Source: Nemopilema nomurai (taxonomy: Eukaryota; Cnidaria; Scyphozoa; Rhizostomeae; Rhizostomatidae). From it: 64,000 bases of DNA. The stretch is from positions 2,534,943 to 2,598,942 of the forward strand of contig ML133386.1 of NCBI GenBank assembly GCA_003864495.1, written 5' to 3'. The first letter of the stretch is position 1, and every line of letters begins with the position of its first letter. Shown in pieces: positions 36,220-47,105 of the stretch. The translations under genes and the position numbers were made by a program. The notes under the pieces were generated by a model that saw only the letters and a program-made list of their open reading frames with translations, was not told the origin of the DNA and made no database searches.

Positions 36220-37517
36220 ACGTCATTTTAGTTCTCGATGCGAGGCTCTTATCTTTTCGAGGCTAACATGACTATGGGGAGGTTTTTTAAAGGGGCAACC
36301 CTATTTTCACAGGGGTTTTGGAGGCTAGTCTTCTGTTTTAGCATAATATTGGTTTACTTATAGTCAAGTTCAAATTTTTTGTACAATCATAATTGCAAAT
36401 GAAGTGCTATAAATTGAAAGCAAACATCAAGGTCCATTTTTCCACCAGGCTGAATCATGGCGCCCGTTTAAAGCTCTTTGCTTGGTTTTTTTCTATTTCC
36501 TTCTGTAATATTTGACCATCGATGATCTGTGCTCAACTTTGTAGCCATTTCGCCGGCTTCTTTGTGCTGTCCACCGTGTTAGACAAATGATAGAATGTCA
36601 CCAGAAGCAGAATTACCTATCTCTTCATACTCTAAGCTAACCTTTAATTGTCCTAGGCTACACTCGCGCTTGGAGAAATTTGACGAAGGTTATAATCTCA
36701 TATCCACGTTGTCTTATATCGTCGGGTGTTTAGTAGCGTCCTTAACATTAAGACTGAGCGAGTGGCCATGCTAGCCAGTAGAGTAGGCTCTAGTTCCGTG
36801 AAATGCTGGAAAAATTTCAACAGCGCGGTCCCTGAAAGCTTTCTGTAAAAGTCTTTTTAGGCCCACCTGAAGGCCCATTGACGCTCAAAGCATTTGTCAT
36901 ACGTAAAGAACAAGACAATCTTGATCATATAAAACTTCAATACGAATGTTTTATTGAATGAGTCCTAGTTCAAACAGCGCATTATGAGCTCGGCGAAATG
37001 CATATGTTGGAGAAACGTCTCTTGAATGTTGAAAGATCAAACAAGGGCAAGCTGTAAGCGTCTAATCATCATCTGCCACAACAAATAGGGAAATCTGTGT
37101 CAAGTCAAGCTTTCTCTTAAGTGTTTCTAGCTTTTACGAACAATAGGCATGTCAAGGTATACTCACCACGTTCAAAATCTCCTTCACAGCTACCGGCGTG
37201 TGGTGTTTTAGCTTCATTCAAGCACAAAAAATATCTAGTGAAGTCGCCTAAAAAGTGAAGGTAGGCTATAATTCTCCAGACTGTCGTAAAAAGAGCTGGT
37301 CATGGGTTAGGAAATTGGGACCCGGCCTAAGCCGAATAATGGTCGGGATTTTGGAAGAATCGCTAATTCTCCACGACGTCTAGGCGAACATTTCTTCTTC
37401 CAAACTTTTGGACGTTGATGCAAGCTTTTTATCGAGTACTAAACGCGTTTGTTTCAACAACAGAATAGAACAACGGGTGATTTGAAAAGAAGTGTCGCTT
37501 AAGCATCAAGTTGATTT
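36220..37517. other. no gene seen
   Basis: Unremarkable sequence. A short open stretch on minus near 37160-37215 with donor-like GTGAGT is too short to support an exon. Confidence 0.5.
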
Positions 37518-38003
37518 CAGGGGTGGCGTCAGAATAGTTCCAACGGGCTGATGCTTCCGACGAGGGGGCTAACAGTTTGCGTACCAGAGGCTACGAGGCA
37601 GCTTTTCGATTGATCGCGTGGCGAAAATCGAAGGATAACGAAAATGTTACAGAATATGTTAGAAAACTAACGGAAACTACGAATTAAAGCTAACCGGTCA
37701 AATATAAGAATAACAAGATTTGAATAACAGGAGATTTACGTAAACTTAGTAAAACGAATCCTAATCCTAAGTAAAAATTTGATTGAATGAATAAAGTCAT
37801 AAAAATCTTAAAAAAGCGTGACAGAGCCATGGTAGATGCTGCTAGTGACAGTAATCGAACTGTGGCAACGTTATTAGCTCCAAAGTTTGCTCCGACAAAT
37901 CGGTCATTTGCTCCGACAAATCGGTCATTTGCTCCGACGGGAGGGCTAGCCTCCTCCGACGGGGGGCTGTAGCCCCCCTAGCCCTCCCCTGGCGCCACCC
38001 CTG
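37518..38003. mobile_element. non-autonomous hAT-like element
   Basis: Starts CAGGGGTGGCG and ends with its inverse CGCCACCCCTG. Flanks are GTTGATTT (37510-37517) and GTTGACTT (38004-38011), an 8-bp target duplication with one mismatch, as hAT elements make. It is 486 bp with no coding capacity. A 20-bp unit around GCTCCGACAAATCGGTC is repeated near the right end, and the last 80 bp hold a strong GC-rich hairpin (GGGAGGGCTAG...CTAGCCCTCCC). Confidence 0.78.
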
Positions 38004-38355
38004 GTTGACTTACAGTTGAACACATGTGCGTATTAAGAATACCAACGCACCTCGCTTGGATGCCTATTTTGCGAAATTCCAACCAAATGAAACAAGCAGG
38101 ATACCCCATAATGCAGTCTATGGCCCACTGTCAAACAATGCAACACTTGTTGAAACATTTAAAACTTCTCATGCGAAGACCCAATTGGTAGGAAATTTAG
38201 ACAAAAACTTTTCCTGCTCAAGCTACCTGCTTTTACGTAAGTCAAATTTCCTCTCTTTCTCAAATGCCTGTCCTTATGCTTCAAAAAAAATTTCAAAAAC
38301 TTCTCCCCATTTTAAAACGTCACAACATCGAACAATGTTACGGAGATCGGCGTAC

Positions 38356-38499
38356 CTTTGTGCGGATTGAAGTTTTCGTTTTCTAAAATCTGTATGTCAA
38401 CAAATGGGGATCTTTCTATCTTTGATGGTGGTATTACTATGCCTGTTTCTTCACGCAACTCCCGGTAGGCACACTCTGAGCTGCTCTCCAGGAAAACAC
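38356..38499 (-). CDS. Nudix hydrolase, single exon seen
   Basis: The exon is bounded by TTTTAG (acceptor) and CACAAAG/GTACGC (donor), phase 1 in and out. It carries most of a Nudix box, GVFLESSSECAYRELREETG, with the E-x7-REL-x-EE-x-G metal-binding core intact. The first Gly of the box must come from the preceding exon. Family members hydrolyse nucleoside diphosphates linked to another moiety; the substrate cannot be told. I could not find the neighbouring exons. Several mobile elements surround it, so it may be a live gene with long introns or a relic. Confidence 0.6.
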
Positions 38500-39014
38500 C
38501 TAAAACGTGTTAATATCAATATCATCACAATTCCAAATCGATTGCAAAACTTTGACTGAAAGAACACTTGAAGAGTTGCCAATGAAAAGTCACATTACAC
38601 CAATTAAAAAGATAAACTATTGGAAATAAAGAAAACTCGAAAGGCTTTCCAGGTTCATTTATATAGGTTCATTCTTAGAGGTTCAATAAGAGGTTCATTC
38701 TCCTTTCACATGGAGCGCATGCACATGATCGAAGTAGAAATCACGCAATGATTACCTCTTGCAATAGCAGGGAGGAGTTAAATACAAATACAGAAAGAGC
38801 ATTGCACAAATGCACGAAAGGAACAAATAGGGACCCCTCTACTCCAGGCCCCACCAGCTCTGCATTACTGCTGGTATAAGTACCGGTACAAGAAGAATGA
38901 AAGCTGACACCAGTGTAAGGCTAGACTTACAATGCCTGCCAAAAGTCTTTGATACACATAGGTATTTTCACACTTTTTTCCTTCTTTCGCTTTTTCGACA
39001 CGCCCTGAGCTGTT

Positions 39015-39150
39015 AAACCTATTCCCCCAAGAAACAATGTTGGTAACAAAGTATAGCATCCAGTCAACTCGGGAAAAAGTTTGGTGTAAAATTGACGCTT
39101 CGTTTACCAGCAGGGCAACATTGTTTTTGGGGGGAGGGGGATGAGTGAAC
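39015..39150. mobile_element. short MITE-like hairpin repeat, copy B
   Basis: Second copy of the 975-1110 unit. C-rich AAGAAACAATGTTGG is near 39027-39043 and the inverted CAACATTGTTTTTGGGG near 39117-39134. It is followed by the shared flank GAGTGAACGTGAGTCAAAG. It is diverged from copy A by substitutions and small indels. Confidence 0.5.
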
Positions 39151-39904
39151 GTGAGTCAAAGAATTGTCATAAGTGTGCCAACAATTTTGGCATGCTTTGT
39201 ACTTGAGCCCTTTTGTATTCACTGGCGCCTTTCTAATGGCAATGTGTCTGTCAACGTGTATCGAGACGTTTGTATTGTTCTCTTAGGCCTAATCTCTATT
39301 GGGCGAAAATTTTCACCAGCGAAAGGTTATGAGCATGCGTATTTGAATCTTTCTTCCTGTGCCTTGCACGACCTTCGCTTGAAAGTTCAAACTATTTGAA
39401 TTTTTTCTCTGTCGCCCGACCAATTCTTCGTCCTATGAGAATACTGCAAAATAGCCTTGTCCCGACCCAGAGGAGCTTCATCATGGATGGAGTATTGATA
39501 AAATTTCTGGTTACAAGAGGTAAAAGTCAGAAAAGTTGTATTTTGTCCGAGATCTTGGAGTTTTGGTTTCTTTCTGGCACGCCAAGCTACTGTGAGCTGG
39601 GGATTGTGTGCCGTGCAGATTTCGCTTGTCACCAGCGCATTACCTACCGTTTATTTTATGTGTGTATGTGTGTAGATCAAGTATGGGTAAATCTTGCTGT
39701 TTGGTGAATACAGACAACATCAGAGGAGGGTCTCTCTTCTGCGTACTTATTAGGGGCTTGGGCCAACTGGTCCCACTTTTCTTCACCGCCAAAAGAAGAA
39801 CCGATATTTAAATGTTACACAAGAAACTACAATTTTAGAGTAAGCAGGGGAGGATTACAAAGTCTTTAAGATCTAAAAGGCAGGATCACAAGGTATTTGG
39901 ATCC

Positions 39905-40266
39905 CTACAAGAAAGGATTTACAGAGAGTTCTATCGACTTCTTCATAGTGAACTTGCTCCCTTGCGCAACCTCGCTAAAGAGCTCTTTCAATTGCACATT
40001 AGGTTGTGCCTTATGCAGTTGCGAGACGGCAGCCCATAGCGTGTTGGCTATGAGCTTTAATTTATGTGCACAAGAAGGGCCTTCTCCAGCCACCTTTGAC
40101 CAAGCCCTCTATACTCTAGGCTATACATACTGGCGCTACGAAAAAGACAAAGAGGCCAACCTGTACTTAATAGTCTGTGTTTGAAAGTCCCTTTTGGCAA
40201 GGTCCATAACTTCTCGTAAGCATCGGTGGATATCTGTTTGTTGCTACGACGCCTTTGTAGCTCCAA
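39905..40266 (-). pseudogene. possible decayed ORF
   Basis: Two overlapping minus-strand frames give protein-like text (QRRRSNKQISTDAYEKLW; ANTLWAAVSQLHKAQPNVQL) separated by a frame change. No family is recognised. It is recorded only as a possible relic. Confidence 0.25.
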
Positions 40267-40309
40267 TCTGCAGCGGCTCTGAAGGAAAAAACTTATTTAT
40301 TATTTATAA

Positions 40310-40375
40310 TAATAATAGGTAAAAAAACTAATAATAATAAAAAAAAAATAATAATAATAATAATGGAAATTCTTT
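40310..40375. repeat. AAT microsatellite
   Basis: Imperfect AAT/ATA runs followed by an A-rich tract. Confidence 0.85.
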
Positions 40376-40693
40376 AATTCAACTTAAACTACAATTACAA
40401 ATCTCACTATTACAAGGTAATTTGCAATTGGCTAGCCTGATTTTACAAGAAAAAACTATAACAATTGTAAGGTAAAAGGTAAAATTGAAAAAACAACCAA
40501 AATTAAGAAGGATGTAATGCTGGATTTGTCCATGGTTTATTTTTGCAACAAAATGTTACTATAATAATTATTATTATTAATATAACTTTTTAAACACTCA
40601 TTTTCAATTCAATCAAAACTACAGTTACAAACTTCACCATTACAAATGAAATTTAAAAAAATGGAAAAGTGTGTTCATTATTGCTTGTTTTAG

Positions 40694-40861
40694 GAGTTGT
40701 CAGTAGCCGGGGTCGTTAGAACTGAAGAAGTTCAGGATTATCCCAAGACTTATTTGCTTCCTGCAGCAGAAGGTGCAACAGGTAGCACGGATACTCAAAT
40801 TGGACAGTTTGGAGACCATGAAGCGGAGATGATTCTCCAAGATCGTTGCACATGTTCATAA
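40694..40861 (+). other. exon-like open segment
   Basis: The acceptor-like TTGTTTTAG precedes 56 open codons (VVRTEEVQDYPKTYLLPAAE...MILQDRCTCS) ending in TAA. The text looks like real protein, but no partner exon or family was found. It could be a terminal exon or a mobile-element remnant. Confidence 0.3.
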
Positions 40862-41257
40862 AAGAGGAGCAAGAGGGACCAAAAATACCTAGGAAACTAA
40901 TTAAAAGATTAGCAGACAAAAGAACAGGCTGAGCTTAAGCTGTCAACGAGATTCGAGTATTTCCCTTCTTTACGGCTAGCATTACCATCCAAGTTAGTTT
41001 CATGTCATATAATAAATGGATTTTTTTGGTAAAGAAACTCCTTATCAGAGGTATATGTTTGCATCAGAAAAGCGCGCCTGCCGACCCCTTGGCCTAAATT
41101 GGATTGGGCCCCTTAAAGAATAACAAACAAGTCTTTGTAATCCTTCTCATTTCATCAACACTACTTCGTGTAGGTTTTCAAAACTCTACTTGGGGCCCCC
41201 TGAAATTTAAATTCTTAGGGGGCTCCTGGGCCCGGGCCCAGTAAACCCATGCGTGAA

Positions 41258-41500
41258 TGCGTGTCCGCCTGCATGTTTGCACCAAACCGCGCGTAAATGC
41301 GTGTCCGCCTGCATGTTTGCATCAGACAACCACGCGTAAATGCGTGTCCGCCTGCATGTTAGCACCAAACCGCGCGTAAATGCGTGTCCGCCTGCATGTT
41401 TGCATCAGACAACCGCGCGTAAATGCGTGTCCGCCTGCATGTTTGCACCAAACCGCGCGTAAATGCGTGTCCGCCTGCATGTTTGCACCGGACACCCGCG
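41258..41500. repeat. 40/43-bp alternating tandem repeat (83-bp dimer)
   Basis: Six copies of a CGTGTCCGCCTGCATGTT core alternate between two spacer types, ACCAAACCGCGCG and ATCAGACAACC(A/G)CGCG. The higher-order unit is therefore 83 bp, with almost three dimers. Both strands are open in several frames because the repeat lacks stops. The Cys- and His-rich ORFs across it are artefacts. It lies 30 bp past the stop codon of the minus-strand gene at 41531. Confidence 0.93.
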
Positions 41501-41530
41501 CCTGCGTGTGTGCAGAGAATGATTGATTCG

Positions 41531-44500
41531 TCATACTTGAAGATTGCGAAGGTCCACTGGAAGGTGCGTCTGCAGAACTCGGCTCCAAGAATCCTTGAAA
41601 TTCCACTGCACAAACAATTGCTTAATGGAGGCACCGGTCATCTCGCTTAACAACTGCACCTCGGAGTCCGACCAAAAGTCAATGTGCTGTACTGTCCTGT
41701 TGATGTCGAGGTGCATGGGTCTTCCTGAAAGGTAGCGCCTGAACCACTGAGCCAGTGTCGCGGAAACATGAATGAATGCCGGGCTCGTGACGTAACGCTT
41801 CAGCAATACCTGTACGGGATCTCTGCGGAGAAAGCAAAAACAGAATGCAGAGAGGATCCCATTGGTATTTCCAAAAGTGTACTGTGGGAAAGAGAGAGGG
41901 GCGAAATCTACTGGTCCAATTGGAAATATTTTGAGACTTGCAGCTCGCATCATTTTGAATATGAAAGTTCATTACATGACAGATTCTTGTTTCACTGGCT
42001 GAATTCTCACACCCCTTAAAGCTGACAATCCATAGATATGGGATCCGCTTTCTCAGCAATCACAGCTTTCAAATCGCGAGCATTTGGTAAGCAAAAATAA
42101 TAATTTTACTCAATCTATCATTTCAGCCTGCTTCGCTGTCGACCAATTTTGCACCTTAATCACCTCAAAAATCTTCATCAAATATCTCTTGCTTTTCGCT
42201 GAAAATCCTTCGACATTTTTCTGTTTAGGGCTAATAATCCCTCCAGGACGAAAAAATCCAGACAAGGCCAAAAATGCGAAGCTTCTCATATGGTACTAGA
42301 CCCGTATCTCGATATTTATTTCGACAGCTTTTGGTCCTTTTCCGACATTTTTATGTGAAAAACAACTTTAAGTAGGCAAAATCTACAGTTCCTCTGATCT
42401 ATGCTGGTTTTACTCTTTCACAAATCTTTGCACGGCTATATCTCCTTTGACTTGGGCATTTGTGACTAGTTACACGAGTGGGCGAAAGGACGCCTTAAAT
42501 GGGCTTGCAGACACATTTACGGAGAAATAAGGCGGACAAGAACCTACTTTTTGCAAACAAGTGTCTTGCAATACCTCTCTATCGAACTGTTGTCGACGGA
42601 TAAACAGAGAGATCGAAATACATTACGTGCATCCAAAACCTACCAAGAACACAGTACTCTCCATCTAACCTGCCACGGCTGTTTCTTGTTTCGCTGTTGA
42701 TCACGATGGTTCAATGACAAGCTTGATCTTATTTCACTGGTCGCTTGCATCGGTGATTTGATGCATTGTATGGCGCAGAAAACTCGGCGAAAGCCCATGA
42801 ATGTCCCCCTAGTCCAAATAATTTCTTTTTAGAAGTTTTGCAGAAGAGACGGTCTTACTGCGCTTTCCACCCTCTAGCAAAATGTTCGGTTTCTTCCTTT
42901 TCTGCTAAGGTTCTAACTGCATGCTTCATTGTAAGACTGCTACCGATTCGCTTCTCACAGTATACATCAAACGACACTCATTTAGCAATTAGAGCGAATT
43001 ACAGACGAAAAGGATTTGCTAATGATCCTAGAGCAACATTTACAGACTCCACGCGTCAGAAAAATGACATATTTAGTGAAGGCAGAAAAGGCCTTACATG
43101 TATGGAGTTTCTTTGACATTAAACTTTAGCCATGACTTGGTAATCGAGCAGAAACAGTTTTGCCCAAAGACCCGAACGTTGAAGCTCATCCTCATGCATA
43201 TCAAGGAGAAAAACATTAGCTCTGAAAACATTCTATGAAAATAAGGCTAGGTATGCGGAGAAAGAGGCTAAGAAAATGTCCTCTACAGTGACAGATTATG
43301 GCATTTATGTTATTTGCATTAATCAACTTCATCAAGTTTTAAAAATGCATGCTTAAATGGACTTGGGCAATAAATTCTGGGATTTGTCAAACCAACTGTC
43401 TGCAACAGTATAAATGGTCGCTAAAATAACTAATTCTCGGCAACAAAAGTATATAATTGTTTCCGAGATAGGTAATTCAGTGTTTACAATTTATTCCTTT
43501 GCTGCCATTTTACCAACTATGGATTGCCTTCTTTCAACGTCACGAATTTCTTTTTAATGGCACCATCTTTTCGCCTAATGCGTAAATGGATGCAAATTGT
43601 TTTGAACTGTATATATACTTCATATATACTGTATATATACTGTAACTTCATACACACTTGATAATTAACGAACACGAGGCTCAATAGTTGCAATAAGTCG
43701 CGCAAAATTAGGAAAGAGGCTAATAACAAAACAGGCATACCTGAGTTTTCGGTCAACGTGTATCAGAGTCACCCCACAGCTAAGCAGGACAGGTTTTGGT
43801 TTCTCCGGGAGCAGAATCTCATCACAGCTTTTTCCTCGCAAGTAAATGTCATTGCCCTGAAGGTGATATTTGCATACCAAACCACGGATATTTACACCTG
43901 GGAAAGAGAAATTGATATTAGAACACATGTAACATTTATTGAATTTCCTTCAGCGCTATCTCGCTACCGTGTGTAAAAGAATCGTATTTCACCCTGGTTG
44001 CTCTTGATGCAGGCGTGGGGAACATGAATAGCAAAAGTCACTAAATGTTAGAAAGAGGGCAGAGATTCGAGCGAGAGGGTATATGAAAATGTGGGAGGTT
44101 GGAGGCTAGAAGTTAGTTGTCCATAAGCAAAAGAAGTCAACATAAAAGAATGGGCAATTAGGACGCGATTGGCAAGAACTGGCACGCTGGCTGAGAAAAA
44201 TAAGAACGCTCATGACAACTATGGTCGGTGATAACGGGAACGCGGAGGTGCGAATAAGTGGCCTAAAACAAAGTTGGTCTGGAAGCCTTCTTAAACACTG
44301 ATGAAAATCTTCCTGGTTGGCTTTTGGTTTACTGGCTCAAGGAAGCAAATGCTAGTCTTCGCGGATCGTAGCCTACCTGGTCTCAAGCGGACTCTTCTAT
44401 CTTCCTTGTGGCAAATCAACTCCTTTGTGATCCCAAGGCATTTGAGCGGGATTGAAAATTCAGAGTTACCAGCGATGAGAATGTTGGCTTTGTCTGGCCA

Positions 44501-45309
44501 TTCCTCGCATATGCTGAAATCCGCGAGTGCACTTACTGGAAGGCCTGATATACGAGGCTCGCCGAGGCCCCAGACAGACAGGGGGTCGTGTTCATCATCA
44601 AAATCGGAGCTGTCATCGGTGAGGAGTCGCCTCTCTCGCTCCAGGGCTTCTTGGCTGCAAAATAAACCGTGATGTAGTTGATAAAACGTCTTATTGAAAC
44701 TTCTTTAGCTTTAAAATATGGAGAGAAACCAAGGCTACAAAATATGCCCCAAACCTAGAAAGGCTGGCTTACAGCGTGCATTTTACACCCTTGAATTATG
44801 GTCGAATGCAAAATCAAAGCTAGTATATCAAAGATACAGCAACAATGGTTCTTATGAAAATTAATTTGAACGACTATATTTGAGTGGTCATGCCTACAGG
44901 CTTCGGTGAAAATGGCTTCAGTCCCAACGTTTTTAATGACGTATTTTGCTCATACATTGCTCTAGGAAAGAATGGCTTGAATTCCAAACACATGGAATAT
45001 TGAGTAAACAATTTGAGCATGAAGGGCCACAATGCTGTGTAATGGTTATGATTATTATGGTTGTTGTTGTTAGAATTTTATTTTAAATTAGTATGATTGG
45101 CACCAGCTGATGATTTCATACAGGGATAAAAGCAATGGATCAGACGATTTTGCAAAAGCAAATACATACTTCTTAGCAGAGTGGTGAGAAAAAGAAAGAG
45201 GTCGTTTCGGCTCATCACGTTTTGGTCGTTTTGACGCTGCGCAGCTCTCGGAGGAGGACGCTTTTCTCTTTCCGTTTATTCCCAGCCAGCCATTTCTTAT
45301 TCTGATAAT
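41531..45309 (-). CDS. uncharacterised nuclear-type protein, 3' part of gene
   Basis: Four exons join in phase: 45309-45170, 44654-44377, 43897-43741 and 41822-41531 (stop). They give 288 residues. The first visible exon enters at a CTCCCAG acceptor, so 5' exons are missing. That exon is basic (GKRKASSSE, KRPKRDEPKRP), a good bipartite nuclear localisation signal. Exon 2 starts with a charged helix and an acidic DDSSDFDDEHD patch, then a folded-looking region (LPVSALADFSICEEWPD, LKCLGITKELIC). Exon 3 holds VNIRGLVCKYHLQGNDIYL. The last exon has LLKRYVTSPAFIHV and RPMHLDINRTVQHIDFW and ends VDLRNLQV. Splice phases and the folded composition show a real gene, but I do not recognise the family. 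The gypsy element at 45640-50166 sits upstream and may lie in one of its introns. Confidence 0.75.
42000..43740. other. intron of the 41531-45309 gene
   Basis: No further exon recognised. The plus-strand open frame at 42766-43116 has no family resemblance. Confidence 0.5.
44010..44200. repeat. segmental duplicate, uninterrupted copy
   Basis: About 190 bp including GTTAGTTGTCCATAAGC and GCGATTGGCAAGAACTG. It matches 45525-45639 joined to 50167-50235, that is, the two flanks of the gypsy element. It represents the empty-site form of that insertion. Confidence 0.85.
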
Positions 45310-45524
45310 CTGGGAGAAATAAGAGGTTTGAAAGGAAATTATGAAATGCCTAAAAAGAAAAAGTCTATGATTTAAAAAGAGAAGAAGAACGAGAGGAGAG
45401 GCTGAACAAGTAGGTGCTGAGAAATGAGAAAGGGGAAAGAGAGAGAAGATGTGTGGAAGGGGAGAAAACGAAAAAAAGGAGACAAGAAAAAAATATATGG
45501 GGAACAATAGAGGTTTTGAAGGTG

Positions 45525-45639
45525 CAGGTGTGGGGGACAGGGATAGCAAAAGTCACTAAAGATTAGAAAGAGGGTAAAGGTTCGAGTGGGAGGGTAGATA
45601 TAAGTTTGGGAGGTTGGAGACTAGAAGTTAGTTGTCCAT
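45525..45639. repeat. segmental duplicate, left part beside the LTR element
   Basis: Diverged copy of 44010-44125 (AGCAAAAGTCACTAAA, CTAGAAGTTAGTTGTCCAT). It ends in the TCCAT target site at 45635-45639. The rest of the copy continues after the element at 50167. Confidence 0.85.
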
Positions 45640-45823
45640 TGTAATAGATTACCGCAGGAGGAGGTAAGATAAAAACTCTCTTTACACTTTTAACTCAACT
45701 GCAACAGAACACATCAGCAACTCTTATAATTCAATTCAATCCCAACCAAGTAAACGGTTACATGGGCGTATATGAGTACATTATTATAAGGGGCATAGTA
45801 CAGTAAATAAGTACATTATAACA
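45640..45823 (-). repeat. 3' LTR (element sense)
   Basis: Matches 49983-50166 in 183 of 184 positions by eye. Confidence 0.96.
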
Positions 45824-45906
45824 TCACCTCCCCTTTTTAAAAGAGTAAATATGTATGTAAACAAATTAGAACGTAAATGTCAATCAAGAAAATTGTTTGT
45901 TAATGT

Positions 45907-47088
45907 TCATTTTACCAGCTGTGAAGGAATTGGATAACCAAACCTTACTGGTGGACGTCGTTGTCTTCTTGGCCTTTCTTGTTGGGCTTCATTTTCCTGC
46001 ACTTGCTCTTTCTCTTTGCCATCATTATTTCCTGTTCTTGATCTGTATTCTTCATCTTCTGAATCTGTACTTCTTTCATCTGCAAGATTAACTTTGTCTG
46101 CATTGAACTTCTTGAAATGTGACACGTTTCTGGTAATTCGATGTCCTTTACCATTTTCTGCAACTACACGAGTGCCTCTTCTGCTGATAACGGCATATGG
46201 AGTTTCATTAAACCGTGTAGACAGCTTGTTTCTTCGTTGTTGTTTGACAATTACTGTATCGCCAACTATAATCGTGCTTTTTGTAGCGTTTCTTCTGTTG
46301 TCTGCATACTGTTTATGGTAATTTTGGCTCTTTTCTTCGTTTTCCCTGGCTTCTTTGTGTCTGTCTATCACCAATTTGTTGTCAATAATGGGAAGTTTTC
46401 CATGTACCTTCCGATTAAACAATAACTCGCATGGCGCAACCTTTGTGACAGTGTGTGGAGTGGTGCGATACTGCAGCAAGAATCGATTAAGCTCTTGCCT
46501 CCATATCCTCCCTTCCACAACTGCTGTTTGGAGTGTCTTACTCAAAGGCTGATTAAAGCGTTCAACAACACCGTTGGCCTGGGGCCAGCAGGGTGTAACA
46601 GGATTGTGTGTAATTCCTAATGCTTTCAGGTATCTGGCAAATTCATCACTGCTAAACGGTGGGCCATTGTCCGACTTTAATATTAGTGGAATACCGTGGG
46701 TAGCAAATATTTTGTCAAGTTTTGGAATCACAGCAGAGGCTTTCGTTGAACGAATAACCTCTACTTCAGGATAACGTGAGTAACGATCGATTACGACAAG
46801 TAGATAATCATTAGATGGCAGTGGTCCATAGAAATCAACATGTACTGTGTGCCATGGTTCTTCTGGCATAGCAGACGGTTGAATTGGTTCTGGTGGAGAT
46901 GATCGACTCACAGTTTGGCATGCAAGACAGGAATCTATCGTTTTTTTAACAAGTTCCTCTATCCCGAAAAACCATACCTTTTCTCGTAGTAGCGCTTTGG
47001 TTCTTGATAATCCTTGGTGTGTTTCGTGGGCGATGTCAATCGCGCGCTTCTGTAGACTTTCTGGAAGTATTATCCTTGATCCTCTCAA
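45907..47088 (-). CDS. gypsy integrase
   Basis: Frame of about 393 codons. The zinc-binding HHCC domain is seen as H21, H24, C54 and C57. The DDE core has D85 (VDFYGPLP), D140 (SDNGPPF) and E176 (VVERFN). The basic C-terminal part ends in an RPRRQRRPP tract. It integrates cDNA into the host genome. It is out of frame with the RT ORF, which stops at 47106, so in this copy integrase cannot be made as part of the usual polyprotein without a shift. All catalytic residues are kept. Confidence 0.93.
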   Translation of the reverse strand: MRGSRIILPESLQKRAIDIAHETHQGLSRTKALLREKVWFFGIEELVKKTIDSCLACQTVSRSSPPEPIQPSAMPEEPWHTVHVDFYGPLPSNDYLLVVIDRYSRYPEVEVIRSTKASAVIPKLDKIFATHGIPLILKSDNGPPFSSDEFARYLKALGITHNPVTPCWPQANGVVERFNQPLSKTLQTAVVEGRIWRQELNRFLLQYRTTPHTVTKVAPCELLFNRKVHGKLPIIDNKLVIDRHKEARENEEKSQNYHKQYADNRRNATKSTIIVGDTVIVKQQRRNKLSTRFNETPYAVISRRGTRVVAENGKGHRITRNVSHFKKFNADKVNLADERSTDSEDEEYRSRTGNNDGKEKEQVQENEAQQERPRRQRRPPVRFGYPIPSQLVK

Positions 47089-47105
47089 TATAATGTTGTT
47101 TGTAC

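Noticed and set aside
41322..41634. Cys/His-rich repeat proteins on either strand
   Set aside because: Translation of the 40/43-bp tandem repeat, open in several frames.
45088..45549. 153-codon Ser/Leu/Phe-rich ORF
   Set aside because: Only the 45309-45170 part is a spliced exon; the upstream part is a purine-rich low-complexity tract read on the other strand.
46016..46552. Plus-strand ORFs across 45.9-46.8 kb with hydrophobic stretches
   Set aside because: Antisense shadows of the gypsy integrase.
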